Below are positions 6,471 through 9,612 of a DNA stretch of 9,612 nucleotides, piece after piece. The stretch lies in assembly GCA_035577685.1 (NCBI GenBank), contig DATLVC010000028.1, positions 1 through 9,612 on the forward strand. The letters are read 5' to 3'. Each line of letters opens with the position of its first letter. The first letter of the stretch is position 1. The notes beneath the pieces were generated by a model that was not told the DNA's origin, did not search any database, and saw only the letters and a program-made list of their open reading frames with translations. Source of the stretch: CAIYRG01 sp035577685 (GTDB lineage Bacteria; Pseudomonadota; Alphaproteobacteria; Micropepsales; Micropepsaceae). Both the position numbers and the translations under genes were made by a program.

Positions 6471-8293
6471 ATCGTCCGTGTAGCCCGCTCGAGCCAGGCG
6501 CGTGCGTTCGCGTCATCGGCAAAGGCGGGCGCCACGGCGTCGCGCACCGTGGCGTGATAGGCGTTGAGCCAGGCTTTTTCTTCCGCGGTCAGCATCGAGG
6601 GTTCGACGCATTCAAGGTCGATGGGCGCCATGGTGATGGTTTCGAAACCCAGCATCTTCTTTTCACCGCCGGAAATTTCGCTCGCCTCGCGCACCACGAC
6701 AAGATTCTCGATCCGGATGCCGAATTCGCCGGTCTTGTAGAAGCCCGGCTCGTTCGAGCAGATCATGCCCGGCTTCAGCGCTTGCGCCGTGCCGCGCGAC
6801 GAGATGCTTTGCGGCCCTTCGTGCACGGACAAATAGGAGCCGACGCCGTGGCCGGTGCCATGGCCGTAATCGAGCCCCGCATCCCATAACGGCCGCCGCG
6901 CAAACGCATCCAATTGTGCGCCCGTGGTACCTTCGGGAAAGCGCGCCAGCGCGAGCTGGATATGGCCCTTCAGCACGCGGGTGAAGCGGTCACGCATTTC
7001 GGGCGTGGGCGTTCCCACTGCGACGGTGCGGGTGACATCCGTGGTGCCGTCCACGAATTGTGCACCGGAATCGATCAGGAACAATTGGTTCGGCTCGATG
7101 CGGCGATTGGTTTTCTTCGTGACGCGGTAATGCACGATGGCCCCGTTGGGCCCTGCGCCCGAAATGGAATCGAAGCTGACATCCTTAAGCGCACCCGTGG
7201 CCGCGCGGAAGGATTCCAATTTTTCGACGGTGTCGATTTCGGTGAGCTGACCCTTCGGAGCCTCGGCCGCGAACCAGGCGAGAAAACGCGTGAGTGCCCG
7301 GCCGTCGCGAATATGGGCACGGCGCGTGCCGTCCAGTTCGGCGGCGTTCTTGCAGGCTTTGGGCAATTGGCAGGGATCGGAGGCGCGGATGATTTTCGCG
7401 CCGGCTTTTTCCAGCCGCTGAAAAATGTAAGCCGCCGCCCATACCGGGTCGGCCAATGCGGTCTTACCCTTCAACGCGTCCAGCGCCGGGCCAAAAGCTT
7501 CCGGCGCAGCAAGGCGCACCTCGTTCCCGAGATGCGTCACCAATTCGGGCGAGCTCTTCTTCGCGTCCATGAAAAGATCAACCGTCGCGTCCGCGTTAAG
7601 AATCGCGAAGGCCAGCGCAAAGGGCGTATGCGGCACATCGGCGCCGCGGATGTTGAGCAGCCAGCACACGGAATCGGGAAGCGTCAGAACGGCCGCGTCG
7701 GCGCCGCGCTTTTTCAAATCTTCGGCCAGCCGCGCGCGTTTGGATTGCGAGGTCTCGCCCGCAAGTTCGATGGGGTGGGGCACGGCACGGGCCCGCGGCG
7801 GCTCGGGCTGATCCGGCCACACCGCATCCAGCGGGTTTGAGTCCAGCGCGACAAGCTGAGCCCCGGCGCGTTCGGCGGCCTGCTTCAGCCGTTCGACATT
7901 GGCCTGCGTGTGCAGCCACGGGTCATAACCGAGCCGCGCGCCCTTGGTGAGATTGGCTTCGAGCCAATTGACCGGCCCGTCATTCATCAGGTCCAGCGTT
8001 TCGAACAGGCCCGTGTCGGTCTGATTGCGAACTTGCAGCGTGTAGCGCCCATCGACAAAGACGGCGGCCTTTTCCATCAGCACGGCGGCAAGTCCGGCCG
8101 AGCCGGTAAAGCCGGTGAGCCACGCCAGCCGTTCGGCGCGCTTGGGGACATATTCGCCCTGATGCTCGTCGGCGCGCGGAATGAGAAAACCGTCCACGCC
8201 ACGCGCGGCAAGTTCGGCGCGCAGCGCGGCCAAGCGGGGCGCGCATTGGGAGGCGTCGCTTTGTTCGTCGAAGGTCTGAAAGGGCATGTTCAT
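6467..8293 (-). CDS. pepP: Xaa-Pro aminopeptidase (M24B family)
   Basis: This metallopeptidase releases N-terminal residues preceding proline and is expected in the cytoplasm. From the ATG at 8293 it has 608 residues, much longer than E. coli PepP (about 440) and like the three-domain, eukaryotic-APP1-type enzymes. It has two creatinase-like N-terminal domains (about 15-330, including GFLIPRADEHQGEYVPKRAE and WLLNIRGADVPHTP), the M24 catalytic domain (about 345-540), and a C-terminal M24_C extension (LGFETITMAPIDLE to the end). All five metal ligands are visible: D408, D419, H482 (GTGHGVG), E515 (NEPG) and E529 (IRIEN). H478 and H491 are also conserved. AAGG lies eight bases before the chosen start; another ATG is at 8287. 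The frame continues upstream to 8440, but that part overlaps prmA. It lies 16 bases after prmA and is probably co-transcribed with it. Confidence 0.93.
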   Translation of the reverse strand: MNMPFQTFDEQSDASQCAPRLAALRAELAARGVDGFLIPRADEHQGEYVPKRAERLAWLTGFTGSAGLAAVLMEKAAVFVDGRYTLQVRNQTDTGLFETLDLMNDGPVNWLEANLTKGARLGYDPWLHTQANVERLKQAAERAGAQLVALDSNPLDAVWPDQPEPPRARAVPHPIELAGETSQSKRARLAEDLKKRGADAAVLTLPDSVCWLLNIRGADVPHTPFALAFAILNADATVDLFMDAKKSSPELVTHLGNEVRLAAPEAFGPALDALKGKTALADPVWAAAYIFQRLEKAGAKIIRASDPCQLPKACKNAAELDGTRRAHIRDGRALTRFLAWFAAEAPKGQLTEIDTVEKLESFRAATGALKDVSFDSISGAGPNGAIVHYRVTKKTNRRIEPNQLFLIDSGAQFVDGTTDVTRTVAVGTPTPEMRDRFTRVLKGHIQLALARFPEGTTGAQLDAFARRPLWDAGLDYGHGTGHGVGSYLSVHEGPQSISSRGTAQALKPGMICSNEPGFYKTGEFGIRIENLVVVREASEISGGEKKMLGFETITMAPIDLECVEPSMLTAEEKAWLNAYHATVRDAVAPAFADDANARAWLERATRTI

Positions 8294-8309
8294 GGGGCAA
8301 ACCTTATCG

Positions 8310-9170
8310 TTATGGCCGTTCCAGGACCAGCGCGGACCACGGCCCGTCGCGATAGGTCCGGCACAACACGAGTCCGTGCGGACGATAGAAGCTGAGTACC
8401 TGTTTTTCCTGATCGCGCAACAGACCGGACAGCACCGCAATCCCGCGGCGCGCGAGGGCCGCCGAAAGATCAGGCGCGAGCTTGGTCAAAGGACCGGCGA
8501 GGATATTCGCGCAGATGAGATCGAAGGGCGCGCGGGCCCGGATTGCGGGATGGGTGAATCCGTCGGCGGTTGCGGCATGGATCAGCGGTGCCTCGCCATT
8601 GATGCGCGCGTTTTCCCGCGCCACTTCGACAGCGACGATGTCGATGTCGGTGGCCAGCACCGATTTGCGCCACAGCTTCGCCGCCGCAATGGCGAGTACG
8701 CCGGTGCCGCAACCCAGATCCAGGATCGAGCGTGGCCTTCTTGTGGTGCGTGCGATATCGGTCAGCGCGGTCAGGCACAGCGCGGTGGTTTCGTGATGCC
8801 CGGTGCCAAAGGCAAGGCCCGCTTCGATGCGGATGGGAATGACACCCGGCGGCACTTGGCCGGCATCATGCGCGCCATAGACAAAGAAACGGCCCGCCCG
8901 TACCGGCGGTAGCCCGAGTTGGCTCAGGCGAATCCAATCCTGATCGGGCAGGGGGGCCACGCTGACTTCGTGCCCTGTCAGGCGGGACAGAAACCCCGAA
9001 TCCGGAATCACGTCGTAAAGTGCTTCGACGGACGCTTCGCTGCTGAAGGGGTCCTCGACGATGAGAACGGCCTGCGGCGCAGGCGGCGTCAGCTCGATCA
9101 GCGCCGCGATGTCGGCCGCCGCGTCCTTTGCCACGGCTGCGGAGGCTTTCCAGAGAGGCGGGAAGCTCAT
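8310..9170 (-). CDS. prmA: Ribosomal protein L11 methyltransferase PrmA
   Basis: PrmA uses S-adenosylmethionine to methylate ribosomal protein L11 at several lysines and its N-terminus. The 286-residue length fits the family. The N-terminal about 60 residues form the small L11-binding domain, although they do not show a strongly conserved motif. The catalytic part shows the PrmA-specific FGTGHHETT (121-129), SAM-binding motif I DLGCGTG (151-157), DIDIVAVEVARENARINGE for motif II, and ANILAGPL (N222) for the catalytic loop. The ATG at 9170 lies 15 bases downstream of the GGAGG, farther than usual, with a small ORF between (see 9167-9181). pepP follows after 16 bases. Confidence 0.95.
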   Translation of the reverse strand: MSFPPLWKASAAVAKDAAADIAALIELTPPAPQAVLIVEDPFSSEASVEALYDVIPDSGFLSRLTGHEVSVAPLPDQDWIRLSQLGLPPVRAGRFFVYGAHDAGQVPPGVIPIRIEAGLAFGTGHHETTALCLTALTDIARTTRRPRSILDLGCGTGVLAIAAAKLWRKSVLATDIDIVAVEVARENARINGEAPLIHAATADGFTHPAIRARAPFDLICANILAGPLTKLAPDLSAALARRGIAVLSGLLRDQEKQVLSFYRPHGLVLCRTYRDGPWSALVLERP

Positions 9171-9181
9171 GGCGGACTCAT
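9167..9181 (-). CDS. Possible four-codon leader ORF overlapping the prmA start
   Basis: On the minus strand ATG-AGT-CCG-CCA-TGA (peptide MSPP) ends in an ATGA shared with the prmA start codon (9170-9168). The strong GGAGG (plus-strand cctcc, 9186-9190) is four bases from this ATG but 15 from the prmA ATG, so the ribosome site fits the leader better. Re-initiation or coupling at prmA is an inference; the ORF may be accidental. Confidence 0.35.
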   Translation of the reverse strand: MSPP

Positions 9182-9423
9182 ACCCCCTCCCCCCGAAAAC
9201 AGCGGGCTGCAGGTCAATATTCCAGACTTTCTGCGGAAAAACGTCAGGGGCGCCGGCAGTTCTAGGTGCGAATTACGGTGCAATAAAGGTGCTTTGAGCG
9301 TTGCGCTTGGGGCCGTTGCGGAGATGTGGGAAAGAGGGATCATCACATCGATATCGGGTGGGCAGAGCCATTTATGAAGTGGAACAGCGGCGGAGGGTTT
9401 GACCGCGCGAAAGAAGCACGCGG
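9171..9423. other. Divergent intergenic region between prmA and the right-hand gene
   Basis: The 253-base gap carries the prmA ribosome site and a C-rich tract on the plus strand (9183-9194), but no reading frame, tRNA or convincing promoter box that I can support. It must contain the promoters of prmA and probably of the rightward gene. Confidence 0.5.
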
Positions 9424-9612
9424 GTGAGCAGGAAGGCAATCGTCACGCTTGCCATCGGCGCGGCCTATGCCGAACGGTTCGAGCAGCTCTGCCGGCGGAA
9501 TTGGGCCGTTTACGCCGACCGGCACGGCTTCAATCTGATCGTCATCAAGGAACCGCTCGATACCAGCGAGCGGGCGCAAAAGCGCAGCCCCGCCTGGCAG
9601 AAATGCCTGACC
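9424..9612 (+). CDS. Probable glycosyltransferase-like protein, N-terminal part (3' partial)
   Basis: An open frame starts at GTG 9424 and runs off the window after 63 codons. It is the only usable start, because an in-frame TGA lies at 9400-9402 and no other start codon occurs between. The visible N-terminus has a beta strand KAIVTLAIG followed by FEQLCRRNWAVYADRHGFNLIVIKEPLD and SPAWQKCL. The pattern of an initial strand, a Tyr-Ala-x-Arg-His-Gly helix end, a second strand and an SPxWQK motif recalls nucleotide-sugar glycosyltransferases of the GMA12/MNN10-like type. The catalytic DxD would lie outside the window, so the assignment is tentative. No strong Shine-Dalgarno is visible before the GTG. 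Confidence 0.6.
   Translation, partial: MSRKAIVTLAIGAAYAERFEQLCRRNWAVYADRHGFNLIVIKEPLDTSERAQKRSPAWQKCLT

Noticed and set aside
6914..7840. 308-codon plus-strand frame inside pepP
   Set aside because: It is antisense to the pepP catalytic region, whose metal ligands are all intact; the composition is Arg/Gly-rich with no recognisable motif.
8294..8440. N-terminal extension of the pepP frame up to 8440
   Set aside because: It overlaps the prmA coding end in another frame, is Cys/Arg-rich without similarity to the family, and a good start with ribosome site exists at 8293.

Overview
The window looks like a chromosomal housekeeping segment from a GC-rich alphaproteobacterium. The main evidence is the same-strand order lpxC, bamD, recN, ligA, the usual tail of the division/cell-wall cluster (…ftsZ-lpxC-bamD-recN-ligA) in many Alphaproteobacteria. 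The adjacent prmA-pepP pair and an alphaproteobacterial-type Cro/CI regulator fit this. Genus cannot be resolved from the sequence alone. I see no insertion sequence, integrase, tRNA, rRNA or CRISPR array.

Layout: 1-476 (+) is the C-terminal half of LpxC (lipid A synthesis), cut by the window edge. 473-883 (-) is an XRE-family regulator placed against the direction of the cluster; its stop codon interleaves with that of lpxC. 884-1081 is a regulatory gap with a 10-bp tandem repeat and a palindrome. 1082-1930 (+) is bamD (outer-membrane assembly lipoprotein), followed 12 nt later by recN (1943-3634, DNA repair) and then ligA (3631-5808, NAD-dependent DNA ligase), which overlaps recN by four bases. 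5809-6470 is a lower-GC segment with two small FitA-like ribbon-helix-helix genes in tandem and no toxin partner. 6467-8293 (-) is pepP, a long three-domain Xaa-Pro aminopeptidase, and 8310-9170 (-) is prmA (ribosomal protein L11 methyltransferase). These two form a leftward operon, with a possible four-codon leader ORF overlapping the prmA start. 9171-9423 is a divergent intergenic region, and 9424-9612 (+) is the start of a probable glycosyltransferase-like gene that runs off the window.

Functionally the segment joins envelope building (LpxC, BamD), genome maintenance (RecN, LigA), and translation-related or peptide-recycling enzymes (PrmA, PepP). The less ordinary parts are the inserted XRE gene with its candidate operator, the orphan pair of ribbon-helix-helix proteins, two convergent gene junctions whose stop codons interleave within four bases, and the mini-ORF before prmA. 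I do not see a clear, previously undescribed multi-gene system. The tandem antitoxin-like pair is the best candidate for unusual biology.
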